From positions 62,001-126,000 of the forward strand of contig JAGLCJ010000012.1 of assembly GCA_023146255.1 (NCBI GenBank): DNA of 64,000 bases. Reading direction: 5' to 3'. Below, piece by piece: positions 15,856 through 24,597 of the stretch; positions within the stretch are counted from its first letter, which is position 1; every line of letters begins with the position of its first letter. The position numbers and the translations under genes are program-made. The notes below the pieces were generated by a model that was not told the origin of the DNA, made no database searches, and saw only the letters and a program-made list of their open reading frames with translations. The DNA comes from Alcanivoracaceae bacterium (GTDB lineage: Bacteria > Pseudomonadota > Gammaproteobacteria > Pseudomonadales > Alcanivoracaceae).

Positions 15856-17964
15856 TTGGCCACCATCCACAATCTCGTTAAACGCCTGAAAAGTTATCTG
15901 GACGACGATCAGATCGCCCGGGTCGTGCGTGCCTACGAGTTTGCCGAGCGCGCCCACGAGGGTCAGTACCGGCGCAGCGGCGACCCCTACATCAGCCACC
16001 CGCTGGCAGTCGCCAATATCCTCATCGACATGCACATGGATCACGAGAGCCTGATGGCGGCGATGCTGCATGACGTGCTCGAAGACTGTGGTGTCGGCAA
16101 GGAGCAGCTTGCCGCCCAGTTCAGCCCGGAAGTGGCCGAACTGGTTGATGGCGTTTCCAAGATCGCCCAGATCAAATTTGAATCCAAGGCCGAACAGCAA
16201 GCAGAAAACCTGCGCAAGATGATGCTCGCCATGACCCGCGATATCCGGGTGATTCTGGTGAAGCTGGCGGATCGCTTGCACAACATGCGCACCCTGCATG
16301 TCATGCCGCCGGAAAAGCGTAAGCGCATCGCCCTGGAAACCATGGAAATCTACGCGCCGATTGCCAATCGCCTTGGCATGTACAACATGCGCGTCGAGTA
16401 CGAAGATCTTGGCTTCAACGCCATCTACCCGATGCGCGCCAGATTGATCGCCAAGGCAGTGAAATCGGCACGCGGCCATCGCAAGGAAATTCTCTCCACC
16501 CTGAAATCCAGCATTGAACACTGTCTCGAGCAGGAAGGGATCGAAGCGAGGGTGATCGGTCGCGAAAAGCACCTCTACAGCATCTATATGAAAATGAAAG
16601 AGCAGCAAAAAAGTTTTGCTGACATCATGGATGTGTATGGCTTTCGCATTATTGTTGATCGGGTGGACACCTGCTATCGGGTGCTCGGTGCCACGCACAA
16701 CTATTTCACCCCGATTCCCGGTCGCTTCAAGGATTACATTGCCATTCCGAAGGCAAATGGCTACCAGTCACTGCATACAACATTAAAGGCTCGCTCCGGC
16801 TTGCCGCTGGAAATCCAGATCCGCACCGAAGAAATGGAGGCCATGGCCAACAATGGCATTGCCGCACACTGGCTTTATAAAGTGGATGAATCCGAGCCAG
16901 GCAGCCCAACCCAGAGCCGTGCGCAATCATGGATGGGCAGGTTGCTGGAAATGCAGCAAAAAGCTGGCGACTCGATGGAGTTCATCGAGAACGTGAAGGT
17001 CGACCTGTTTCCGGACGAGGTCTATATTTTCACACCCAAAGGCCAGATCAAGGAATTGCCGGCTGGCGCAACGCCGGTGGATTTTGCCTACGCGGTGCAC
17101 TCGAAAATTGGTAATACCTGTGTCGCCGCCCGTATTGACGGTCAGCTGGCGGCACTGTCGACACCACTGGAGTCCGGTCAGACGGTGCGCATCATCACTG
17201 CGCCGAATGCCACACCGAATCCGGCCTGGCTGAATTTTGTCGTCACCGCCAAGGCTCGCTCGACCATTCGGCATTTTTTGAAAAGCCAGCGTCGCGAGGA
17301 ATCCGTCGAACTTGGCGAACGCCTGCTGGAAAAAGCGTTATCTGCCTATGGCCGGACCATGAATGAACTGCCTATCGAGCGGGTGGTTGCAGAGCTGGCC
17401 ACGAATGGCTACGCCTCATTGGATGCCCTGCTCGAAGAGATCGGCATGGGCAACAGGCTTGCGCCACTGGTGGCGCGAAAGCTGATGGGCGAGCGCGAGG
17501 AAATCATCGCCGGGGAGGAGCGCAAGCCAATTGCCATTCGCGGCACCGAAGGCCTACTGGTCAGTTATGCCAAGTGCTGTTACCCGCTTCCTGGCGACCA
17601 CGTCATTGGCCACCTCAGTGCCGGTCGCGGCATTGTTGTCCATCGCGACACCTGCAAGAACGTGCTGGCCGAACTGCGCAACAACCCGGAAAAATGTATC
17701 GCCCTGGGCTGGGAGCAGGGCGTCGACCATGAATTCAGCACCGCTCTGCGCATAGAGCTGATCAACAAGAAAGGGGTACTGGCAACGCTGGCCACCTATC
17801 TGGCCGAGCTGGGCTCGAATATTGAAACCATCAGCATGGCCGAAAAAGATGCCACACTCACCGTGATCAACGTCACGGTGATGGTCCATAATCGGGTGCA
17901 TCTTGCGCGTATCATCAAAAGACTGCGGAATCTGTCCAACGTGATCCGGATTCAGCGGCTCTGA
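15856..17964 (+). CDS. spoT: bifunctional (p)ppGpp synthetase/hydrolase SpoT
   Basis: Makes and degrades the stringent alarmones. 702 aa from a TTG at 15856 (reads MATIHNLVKRL) with GAAGGCG upstream. The HD hydrolase domain is intact (RAH near 34, SHP near 48, LHDVLEDCG near 71-79). The synthetase domain has RFKDYIAIPKANGYQSLHTT, with the RxKD form typical of bifunctional enzymes. TGS (VYIFTPKGQIKELPAGATPVDFAY), a helical/conserved-Cys region (YAKCCYPLPGD) and a C-terminal ACT domain follow. It appears to be at the head of a spoT-ridA unit; ridA follows after 32 bp. Confidence 0.97.
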   Translation: MATIHNLVKRLKSYLDDDQIARVVRAYEFAERAHEGQYRRSGDPYISHPLAVANILIDMHMDHESLMAAMLHDVLEDCGVGKEQLAAQFSPEVAELVDGVSKIAQIKFESKAEQQAENLRKMMLAMTRDIRVILVKLADRLHNMRTLHVMPPEKRKRIALETMEIYAPIANRLGMYNMRVEYEDLGFNAIYPMRARLIAKAVKSARGHRKEILSTLKSSIEHCLEQEGIEARVIGREKHLYSIYMKMKEQQKSFADIMDVYGFRIIVDRVDTCYRVLGATHNYFTPIPGRFKDYIAIPKANGYQSLHTTLKARSGLPLEIQIRTEEMEAMANNGIAAHWLYKVDESEPGSPTQSRAQSWMGRLLEMQQKAGDSMEFIENVKVDLFPDEVYIFTPKGQIKELPAGATPVDFAYAVHSKIGNTCVAARIDGQLAALSTPLESGQTVRIITAPNATPNPAWLNFVVTAKARSTIRHFLKSQRREESVELGERLLEKALSAYGRTMNELPIERVVAELATNGYASLDALLEEIGMGNRLAPLVARKLMGEREEIIAGEERKPIAIRGTEGLLVSYAKCCYPLPGDHVIGHLSAGRGIVVHRDTCKNVLAELRNNPEKCIALGWEQGVDHEFSTALRIELINKKGVLATLATYLAELGSNIETISMAEKDATLTVINVTVMVHNRVHLARIIKRLRNLSNVIRIQRL

Positions 17965-17996
17965 TTAATCCTGCTTATCTGTCGAGGACTCAGGCA

Positions 17997-18383
17997 ATGC
18001 CTAACCGTTCCATTATCTCCACCGAAAAAGCGCCGAAGGCGATCGGCACCTATTCTCAGGCAGTCAAGGTGGGCGATACCGTCTACCTGAGTGGTCAGAT
18101 TCCGCTCGACCCGAGAACCATGATGCTAGCCACTGGCGATATGGAAGCGCAGATTGTCCGGGTATTCGAGAACCTGAAAGCGGTGTGCGAGGCCGCCGGT
18201 GGCAGCCTGCAGCAGATCGTCAAACTGAATATTTTCCTGATTGACCTGAAGCATTTTGCGCTGGTGAATGAAGTCATGGCCCGCTATTTCCAGCAGCCCT
18301 ATCCGGCGCGCGCCGCGGTGGCGGTGGCCGCCCTGCCGAAAGATGCCCAGGTAGAAATGGACGGCATCATGGTGATTGAGTAA
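17997..18383 (+). CDS. ridA: 2-iminobutanoate/2-iminopropanoate deaminase RidA
   Basis: Hydrolyses reactive enamines/imines released by PLP enzymes such as threonine dehydratase (ilvA is in this window). 128 aa, full length; KAPKAIGTYSQAV, VYLSGQIPLDP and the C-terminal PARAAVAVAALPKDAQVEMD include the conserved active-site Arg. The spoT-ridA order is widely conserved. It is convergent with the SDR gene. Confidence 0.96.
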   Translation: MPNRSIISTEKAPKAIGTYSQAVKVGDTVYLSGQIPLDPRTMMLATGDMEAQIVRVFENLKAVCEAAGGSLQQIVKLNIFLIDLKHFALVNEVMARYFQQPYPARAAVAVAALPKDAQVEMDGIMVIE

Positions 18384-18397
18384 CGTCCTTGTCGATA

Positions 18398-18435
18398 CGG
18401 CAGTGCTGAACCATGCTAGCTGTTCAGCATTGCCG
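18398..18435. terminator. hairpin between convergent ridA and SDR gene
   Basis: CGGCAGTGCTGAAC and GTTCAGCATTGCCG form a 14-bp stem with one G-T pair around a 10-nt loop. It overlaps the last codons of the opposite gene. There is no T-run on either side, so termination is likely but not certain. Confidence 0.45.
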
Positions 18436-19240
18436 CGTAGCCCTGACGATAGTCCGGATAAACCAGACGATACTGCCCTTCAGAAATAAACCGGCTACGG
18501 ATGCGCTTGCCCGGCACAATGTCCGGCTCGAACAGATTCAACGGCTCGCCGGTTTGCTCACTAATCCAGTTGAGCACACTGACATTCAGCGCCGGCTCGG
18601 CATCGGTTCCCACCACCACCGGCAGCTGCATGTCTCCACTGAGCCAGCCATCTCCGACTCGCTGCAGTATCCCGACACAATCAATACTGTGGATGCGATT
18701 AGTCCACTGCGGGACCGGCGCTGCAGCGCCAGCCCGAATATTCTCTGCCTGCTTTAGCAGCCGCTCCCGGCCCGGTCCGTAGATGCCGGAAAATCTGACC
18801 GCCGTTGCCAGTGTGCGCAACGAAATTTCCTGCTCGGCCGCCAGCAGAATACGGCCATTAAAGGCATCCGGTTTCGGCTCGGTATGCTCATCCGGGTCAC
18901 CACCATGGTCGCCATAGACCGCCGTGCTGGAAACAAAGATAACGGGCGGTAAAGGCTGCTGCCGGGCCAGTGCATCAAGCAACCGCGCCGGGGCCTGCAG
19001 ATAGGCAGCGCGATAACCCGCTTCATCCCGGCTTCCCGGCGTCATGATGATATAGAGCAGGTCGATCTGGTCCGGCGGCAGCTGCAGCGGATCTGAAGTC
19101 AGATCCTGAGAATAAATATCCACCCCGGCAGGACCATCCTGACCGCGACGAATGCCGCTAACCTGATGCCCGGCAGCCAGCCAACCCTGAGCCAGAGGCC
19201 GACCCAGATCACCCAGACCGGCGACAAGAATATGCGCCAA
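18416..19240 (-). CDS. NAD(P)-binding SDR/epimerase-family protein (YeeZ-like)
   Basis: 274 aa. The start is a TTG at 19240 (reads MAHILVAGLGDLGRPLAQG); GGGAG about 7 nt upstream supports it and no later Met keeps the first Rossmann strand. The dinucleotide motif GLGDLG lies at residues about 8-13. FVSSTAVYGDHGG is the extended-SDR active-site region with Ser/Tyr, and FSGIYGPGR follows. The substrate is unknown. It is divergent from oxyR with 71 bp between, so peroxide-linked regulation is possible. Confidence 0.75.
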   Translation of the reverse strand: MAHILVAGLGDLGRPLAQGWLAAGHQVSGIRRGQDGPAGVDIYSQDLTSDPLQLPPDQIDLLYIIMTPGSRDEAGYRAAYLQAPARLLDALARQQPLPPVIFVSSTAVYGDHGGDPDEHTEPKPDAFNGRILLAAEQEISLRTLATAVRFSGIYGPGRERLLKQAENIRAGAAAPVPQWTNRIHSIDCVGILQRVGDGWLSGDMQLPVVVGTDAEPALNVSVLNWISEQTGEPLNLFEPDIVPGKRIRSRFISEGQYRLVYPDYRQGYAAMLNS

Positions 19241-19280
19241 AATCTTCTCCCGTCAGCGGTCGAACTTGCTACACTGCGCC

Positions 19281-19299
19281 ATAGTTAATCTCTATTAAC
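19281..19299 (+). promoter_or_regulatory. candidate OxyR half-operator
   Basis: ATAG-N7-CTAT (19281-19295) fits one half of the OxyR consensus, and GTTAAT-CTCT-ATTAAC (19284-19299) is an overlapping inverted repeat. It lies 13 bp before the oxyR start, between divergent genes, where LysR autoregulation is expected. The second half-site of the full tetramer consensus is not seen. Confidence 0.45.
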
Positions 19300-19311
19300 C
19301 AAGGGCTGACC

Positions 19312-20214
19312 ATGACTCTAACAGAACTTCGCTACCTCGTCGCACTGGCCCGGGAAAAACACTTCGGCCGCGCCGCTGACGTTTGCAACGTCAGCCAGCC
19401 TACCCTCAGCGCGGCGATCAAGAAACTGGAAGATCATCTTGGCATGACCCTGTTCGAGCGGCGCCCGCGAGAGGTGCGCGTCACCGCCGAAGCAGAACCG
19501 ATCATCAATCAGGCCCAGCGCGTACTGGAGCAGGCCGAACTGCTTGAGCAGATGGCCGACAAGCAACGCGATCAACTCAGTGCACCACTGCGAATCGGCG
19601 CTATCTTTACCGTCGCGCCCTATCTGTTCCCGGTGATCGTGCCAAAGATTCGCAAAGCGGCGCCGGAAATGCCGCTGTTCATTGAGGAAAACTACACCCA
19701 CGTGCTGCGCGGCAAACTCGAACGCGGCGAGCTGGATGCGATTATTGTCGCGCTGCCTTTTTCCGGCGGCGGTCTGGTGCGCGCGAAGATGTATGAGGAG
19801 TCATTCTCGGTACTGCTTCCGGCCAACCACCCCTGGACCAGTCAGAAGAATATCAAACCCGATCAACTGCTGGATGAAACTCTGCTGTTATTGGGCGAGG
19901 GGCATTGCTTTCGCGAACAGGTGCTGGAGCTGTGCCCGGCCATTGATTCACACAAACAGAAAAATCTGGTGCAGATTGAAGGTGGCTCGCTGGAGACGCT
20001 GCGCCATATGGTGGCCGGCGGACTCGGCATTACCATTCTGCCGGATTCGGCGCTGCACCATAACAGCTACAGCGAAGACACCTTCGCGGTGCGGCCGTTT
20101 ATCAAACCTGTTCCGATGCGCACCATCGCACTGGTCTGGCGCGACAGCTTTCCGCGCCCGAAGGCCATAGAAGTTGTGCGTCAGGCCGTGCCGAAGGAAG
20201 GGCTGTCGCGGTGA
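19312..20214 (+). CDS. oxyR: hydrogen-peroxide-responsive LysR regulator OxyR
   Basis: 300 aa. N-terminal winged helix (MTLTELRYLVALAREKHFGRAA...SQPTLSAAIKKLE). The two redox cysteines fall at residues 199 (GHC) and 208 (ELC), the same numbers as in E. coli OxyR, so disulfide sensing of H2O2 is well supported. It activates catalase, peroxiredoxin and iron-handling genes in relatives. The stop overlaps the recG GTG start by 4 nt (GTGA), so the two are translationally coupled, as in the Pseudomonas oxyR-recG pair. Confidence 0.96.
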   Translation: MTLTELRYLVALAREKHFGRAADVCNVSQPTLSAAIKKLEDHLGMTLFERRPREVRVTAEAEPIINQAQRVLEQAELLEQMADKQRDQLSAPLRIGAIFTVAPYLFPVIVPKIRKAAPEMPLFIEENYTHVLRGKLERGELDAIIVALPFSGGGLVRAKMYEESFSVLLPANHPWTSQKNIKPDQLLDETLLLLGEGHCFREQVLELCPAIDSHKQKNLVQIEGGSLETLRHMVAGGLGITILPDSALHHNSYSEDTFAVRPFIKPVPMRTIALVWRDSFPRPKAIEVVRQAVPKEGLSR

Positions 20215-22283
20215 CCTCGCTGGCGGAAACGCCGGTAACCCGACTCAAAGGTGCCGGCCCGAAAGTGGCCGAGCGCCTTGGCAAGCTTGGCATAGAGACG
20301 GTGGAAGACCTGCTGTTCCACCTGCCGTTTCGCTATGAAGACCGTACCCGCATCGTACCCATCGGCAGCCTGCGTCCAGAGCAGTCCGCCGTCATCGAAG
20401 GTGAAGTGCTGCTCAGCGATATCACCTTCGGCAAACGTCGCAGCCTGCTGTGCAAGGTCAGCGACAATACCGGCACCGTCTCGCTGCGCTTCTATCATTT
20501 CTCCGCGGCTCAGAAAAACAATCTGGAACGCGGCGCCAGGATTCGCGTTTATGGCGAGGCACGTGTCGGTGCCTCCGGGCTGGAGTTCTATCACCCCGAA
20601 TATCAGGTGGCGTGGTCATCACTGCCCGCCCTTGAGAAGGCTCTGACGCCGGTGTACCCGACCACTGAAGGCGTCAGCCAGCTATTGCTGCGTAAGATGA
20701 TGCGAGAGGCGCTTGCTGTACTGCGCCAGCAACCGCCGCGGGACTTGCTGCCGGAATCGGTTTTACAGCAGCAAAGCCTGCCATCACTGCAGCAGGCGCT
20801 GCAGAAGCTGCACGCACCGTTACCCGATGATCCGGTAGACCTTCTTTTAGCCGGCGAACATCCCAGCGTCCGCCGACTCGTGGTGGAAGAAATGATCGCT
20901 CATCAGCTCGGGATGCTCAGTCGTCGCGCTGGTCAACGTGCCCATGAAGCGCCCGTTTTCAATGCCGATGGCCTGCGCGGCAAACTGCTGGCTTCGCTAC
21001 CATTTCAGTTGACCGGGGCTCAGCAACGGGTGATCAATGAAATTGATGCCGACCTGCTGATCCCGCATCCGATGTTGCGGCTGGTTCAGGGCGATGTCGG
21101 CTCCGGAAAGACGCTGGTGGCTGCCTGTGCCGCATTGTCCGCTATTGCCAGCGGTTACCAGGTCGCACTGATGGCGCCCACCGAAATTCTTGCCGAACAG
21201 CACTTTCGCAATTTCAGCCGCTGGCTGCAGCCGCTCGGTCTGGAAGTCAGCTGGCTGGTTGGCAGCCTCGGCGTCAGGGCTCGACGCGAGGCAAACGAAA
21301 AGATAAGCAGCGGCGCAGCTCACGTTGTCATCGGCACCCACGCCCTGTTTCAGGACGCCGTTCAGTTTCACCGTCTTGGCCTGACCATTATTGATGAACA
21401 ACACCGCTTCGGTGTTCATCAGCGCCTTGCCCTTCGTGAAAAGGGCAGGCTCGACAATCAGGTACCACACCAACTGGTGCTGACCGCCACCCCCATTCCG
21501 CGAACACTGGCGATGAGCCTGTACGGCGATCTCGACACCTCGGTGATTGACGAGTTGCCCCCCGGCCGTCAGGCCATCGATACCGTGGTCATCAGTGAGG
21601 CGCGTCGCCCGCAGGTGATTGAGCGCATTCGTAATGCCTGCCTCGGCAGCGCCCAGGCTTACTGGGTCTGCACCCTGATTGAAGAATCAGAGGCACTGCA
21701 GGCCAGCGCCGCAGAAGATACTTGGGCAAAACTGAAAGAGGCGCTGCCGGAACTCACTATCGAGCTGGTGCACGGCCGCCTGAAGCCGAAAGAAAAGGCC
21801 GAGCGCATGGCGCGTTTCGCCAACGGCGAGGCACAGTTACTGGTCGCCACCACTGTCATCGAAGTCGGTGTCGATGTACCCAACGCCTCCCTGATGGTGA
21901 TCGAGAATGCGGAACGGCTCGGGCTGTCGCAGCTGCATCAGCTGCGTGGCCGGGTTGGCCGGGGCAGTGAGAAAAGCTACTGCGTGCTAATGTATGCCAC
22001 GCCCCTGTCGCATACTGCCCAGCGCCGCCTTGGCGTGATGCGCGACACCACTGACGGCTTTCGCATCGCCGAAGAGGACCTGCGCCTGCGCGGCCCGGGT
22101 GAGTGGCTGGGCACCCGGCAAACCGGAGAACTGGCATTTCGCATTGTTGATCTGATGCGTGATGAAGCCCTGATGGAACCGGCCCGTGATATGGCCGAAG
22201 CCTTGTTGCGTGATCATCCGCAGCAAGTTGAACCCCTGATCCGTCGCTGGCTCAAAGGCGGCGAAAACTATGCAGACATCTGA
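20211..22283 (+). CDS. recG: ATP-dependent DNA helicase RecG
   Basis: Branch-migrating superfamily 2 helicase that reverses stalled forks and processes Holliday junctions. 690 aa from a GTG at 20211 overlapping oxyR. N-terminal wedge/OB domain (residues about 5-150), Walker A GDVGSGKT (about 295-302), Walker B DEQH, motif III TATPIPRT, and a C-terminal ATTVIEVGVDVPNA...QLRGRVGRG helicase domain. The length is normal. Confidence 0.97.
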   Translation: MTSLAETPVTRLKGAGPKVAERLGKLGIETVEDLLFHLPFRYEDRTRIVPIGSLRPEQSAVIEGEVLLSDITFGKRRSLLCKVSDNTGTVSLRFYHFSAAQKNNLERGARIRVYGEARVGASGLEFYHPEYQVAWSSLPALEKALTPVYPTTEGVSQLLLRKMMREALAVLRQQPPRDLLPESVLQQQSLPSLQQALQKLHAPLPDDPVDLLLAGEHPSVRRLVVEEMIAHQLGMLSRRAGQRAHEAPVFNADGLRGKLLASLPFQLTGAQQRVINEIDADLLIPHPMLRLVQGDVGSGKTLVAACAALSAIASGYQVALMAPTEILAEQHFRNFSRWLQPLGLEVSWLVGSLGVRARREANEKISSGAAHVVIGTHALFQDAVQFHRLGLTIIDEQHRFGVHQRLALREKGRLDNQVPHQLVLTATPIPRTLAMSLYGDLDTSVIDELPPGRQAIDTVVISEARRPQVIERIRNACLGSAQAYWVCTLIEESEALQASAAEDTWAKLKEALPELTIELVHGRLKPKEKAERMARFANGEAQLLVATTVIEVGVDVPNASLMVIENAERLGLSQLHQLRGRVGRGSEKSYCVLMYATPLSHTAQRRLGVMRDTTDGFRIAEEDLRLRGPGEWLGTRQTGELAFRIVDLMRDEALMEPARDMAEALLRDHPQQVEPLIRRWLKGGENYADI

Positions 22284-22295
22284 GGAGTCTCTGGC

Positions 22296-22682
22296 ATGAA
22301 CGAAGAAACAGAAACCGGCTGGTCGATTGATCTGGCAGACGGCTGGGAAGGACATGATGACGGTGACACCTCGGTGTTTACCCATCCGGATGGCGTTGGT
22401 GTACTGCAAGTCACAGCGATGGAAAGCGAAGCCGACATCACCGAACAGGATCTGAAAACCTTTGCCGGCGAGGCACCGAAGAAGGCGGTAAAGGAAAACT
22501 TCCGCAGCAAGCATTTTCGTGGCTTCAGTATCGCCATGCAGGCCGACGGGGAGTACCGCCATACATGGTATCTGGCGGCAAAGAATCTGGCGGTGGTGGT
22601 GAGCTATGTCTGCGATGAAGAAGATCGCAGTGAAGAGATGCCGGCAGTCCGGGAGATGGTGAAGTCTCTGGAGCTGATCTGA
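22296..22682 (+). CDS. uncharacterised small soluble protein
   Basis: 128 aa, acidic, no signal or membrane segment. Not recognised. The pattern is a short beta-rich fold: W-x-I-x-L near the start, FTHPDGVGVLQVTA at residues about 28-41, and a late WYLAAKNLAVVVSYVCDEED. A good ribosome site (GAGGAG) precedes the ATG, and it lies 12 bp after recG, so it is probably co-transcribed. An intracellular role is all that can be said. Confidence 0.6.
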   Translation: MNEETETGWSIDLADGWEGHDDGDTSVFTHPDGVGVLQVTAMESEADITEQDLKTFAGEAPKKAVKENFRSKHFRGFSIAMQADGEYRHTWYLAAKNLAVVVSYVCDEEDRSEEMPAVREMVKSLELI

Positions 22683-22696
22683 ATCGTTAACAGACC

Positions 22697-22724
22697 GCAG
22701 GAGCTGCCGACCAGCAGCTCCTGC
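22697..22724. terminator. hairpin between convergent genes
   Basis: GCAGGAGCTGC-N6-GCAGCTCCTGC, an 11-bp perfect stem between the 22296 gene and desT. It has no T-run on either side, so it may act with Rho or only protect 3' ends. Confidence 0.45.
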
Positions 22725-22730
22725 AAACCC

Positions 22731-23396
22731 TCAATCAATTTTGGCTCGGCCCGCGGCGATACTCTGGGTGCCAACCACAATCATCCGCACCATCACAATC
22801 AGATCTTCCATTGCATCCCGACGCTTTTCTTTCGGCAGATCCAGCGCTGTGGCCCCCATGGCAAACACCAGTCGGGTAATAGAACGGGCGACCAGATCCG
22901 GACGATAAATACCTGTATTGTTGGCCTTCGCCAATCGCACCAGATCAACACCAAGCTCGTCTTCAAAATAGACCAGCTGCCGTTCTACCGCCGACTTGAA
23001 GGCGTCAGAGCCGACCGTGCCCTCGCGCAACAGCAGCTGCATGTATTTCTGCTCGCTCCAGAGCTGCTCCATAAAGGCCTCAACCGAGCTGCGCACAACG
23101 CTGCGCCCGCTGATGGCCCGGTGACGGGCCTCGCCAATCACCTGACGCAGGGAGGCGCCGGCCTGCTCAATCAGGGTTACCGCCAGCTCATCGACATCGC
23201 GGAAGTGCCGATAGAAGCTGTTTGGCGCAATGCCGGCCTCGCGGGCCACCTCACGCAGACTCAATGTCGAGATACTGCGATTCGGGCCGACCAGCTCCAT
23301 GGCCGCAGCCATCAGATCTTCTCTCGAAATCACCGCGCGGCGGCCCTGATGGGCGCGCGTAGCCGGCCGTAGCTCGTCGGAGGCAGTCTCACTCAT
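22731..23396 (-). CDS. desT: TetR-family regulator of unsaturated fatty acid synthesis (DesT/FabR-like)
   Basis: 221 aa from the ATG at 23396 (MSETASDELRP); AGGA 8 nt upstream selects it over ATGs at 23402 and 23405, and the frame runs on to 23456. HTH: TLSLREVAREAGIAPNSFYRHFRDVDEL (residues about 43-70). In Pseudomonas, DesT senses the ratio of unsaturated to saturated acyl-CoA and represses divergent desCB; here the same layout is seen with a ferredoxin reductase and a desaturase. The ligand pocket cannot be checked by eye, so FabR is an equally good family label. Confidence 0.8.
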   Translation of the reverse strand: MSETASDELRPATRAHQGRRAVISREDLMAAAMELVGPNRSISTLSLREVAREAGIAPNSFYRHFRDVDELAVTLIEQAGASLRQVIGEARHRAISGRSVVRSSVEAFMEQLWSEQKYMQLLLREGTVGSDAFKSAVERQLVYFEDELGVDLVRLAKANNTGIYRPDLVARSITRLVFAMGATALDLPKEKRRDAMEDLIVMVRMIVVGTQSIAAGRAKID

Positions 23397-23459
23397 GGTC
23401 ATCATCCTGTAGCAGCTTGGCCGGATAGTCGGGATGATACTGCTTTTTAAATGCACAAG

Positions 23460-23491
23460 TGTATAGATTATTATCTATACATCTGTATAAT
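23460..23491 (+). promoter_or_regulatory. operator palindrome over the desCB promoter
   Basis: TGTATAGAT-TATT-ATCTATACA (23460-23481) is a perfect 9+4+9 inverted repeat. TATAAT (23486-23491) lies 4 bp after it and would be the -10 of desCB, so the palindrome covers the -35 region. It is the obvious binding site for the divergent TetR protein. Confidence 0.75.
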
Positions 23492-23521
23492 CGCCGGCAT
23501 GTTGATCCGGAGAACCCCAGA

Positions 23522-24595
23522 ATGATGGCCAGTCAGACCCTCAAGCGCATCGTTGCCCCACTGGTGGACCCGGCGGTATACGACTTCTGGGCGCAAAAGA
23601 TTTCACCGACGCTGAGCTGGGACCGCTGTCTGGCCCGGATCGAGTCTCGTCATATTGAGGCCCGCGATACCGTCAGCCTGATTCTCAAGCCAAATCGTCA
23701 GTTTCAGGGGTTCCAGCCCGGTCAGCATCTGAATGTTACCGTGGAGGTCAACGGCATCCGCCTGACCCGCAGCTACAGCCCGTCGGACACGCTGCGCAGC
23801 GATGGCCGCATCCGCCTGACCGTCAAGGCGATCCCGGAGGGCCGGGTTTCCCGGCACCTGGTTCACCACAGCAAGGTCGGAGATGTGCTCGAACTTGGCG
23901 CCGCCTTTGGTGACATGACCCTGCCGAAAGAAGCTGCGGCCTGGCTGTTGGTTGCTGCGGGCTCCGGCATCACCCCGATCATGAGCCTGCTGCAGACCCT
24001 GTTGCAAAAGCCGCTGGAGCAGCCGGTGGCACTGATCTACTGGGCCCGGACCCGCGCAGACCTGTGCTTCAGTGAAGACCTGCACAGCCTGACCAACCGC
24101 GATCCGCTGCTGAAGATCCACACCGTGCTGACTCGGGAAGACCACCGTCTGGCCGATGAACTGGGTGGCCGACCGCGGGAAGCCCTGTTCCGCAATCTGA
24201 TCCCGGATCTGGAAAGGCGTCGGGTTTACGTTTGCGGCCCTGACGGTTTTGTCACCAGTGTGCGTGGGCTGCTTGAACCGCATGCAGCGCTGTTCCGGGC
24301 CGAGTCTTTCAGTCCCGCGCCAGTGGTCACCCGGGCTGGAGCGCCGGTCACCGTCACGCTCAGCAAAAGCAACGTCAGCGTTCAGGTTCCGTCCGGAACG
24401 CCGCTGCTGAAAGCGCTGGAAGATAGCGGCCTGAAACCCGCCTACGGTTGCCGTATGGGCATCTGCAACACTTGCTCCTGCCAGAAACAAACTGGCAGCA
24501 CCACCGATACCCGTAACGGCGCCGTGCAGAACGAGCCGGGCCCCGTGCGCCTGTGCATCAATAGCGCCAACTCTGATCTGACTCTGGAACTCTGA
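23522..24595 (+). CDS. desC: ferredoxin reductase feeding electrons to the desaturase (DesC-like)
   Basis: 357 aa from the ATG at 23522 (GGAG 9 nt upstream; a second ATG follows at 23525). A flavin-binding beta-barrel domain (residues about 45-140; RSYSPSDT is the FAD motif), an NAD(P)H domain (VAAGSGITPIMSLL, CGPDG) and a C-terminal plant-type 2Fe-2S ferredoxin (CRMGICNTCSC...LC). This domain order is that of Pseudomonas DesC and alkane/xylene-type reductases. desB starts 2 bp after its stop, so reductase and desaturase are made together. Confidence 0.88.
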   Translation: MMASQTLKRIVAPLVDPAVYDFWAQKISPTLSWDRCLARIESRHIEARDTVSLILKPNRQFQGFQPGQHLNVTVEVNGIRLTRSYSPSDTLRSDGRIRLTVKAIPEGRVSRHLVHHSKVGDVLELGAAFGDMTLPKEAAAWLLVAAGSGITPIMSLLQTLLQKPLEQPVALIYWARTRADLCFSEDLHSLTNRDPLLKIHTVLTREDHRLADELGGRPREALFRNLIPDLERRRVYVCGPDGFVTSVRGLLEPHAALFRAESFSPAPVVTRAGAPVTVTLSKSNVSVQVPSGTPLLKALEDSGLKPAYGCRMGICNTCSCQKQTGSTTDTRNGAVQNEPGPVRLCINSANSDLTLEL

Positions 24596-24597
24596 TC

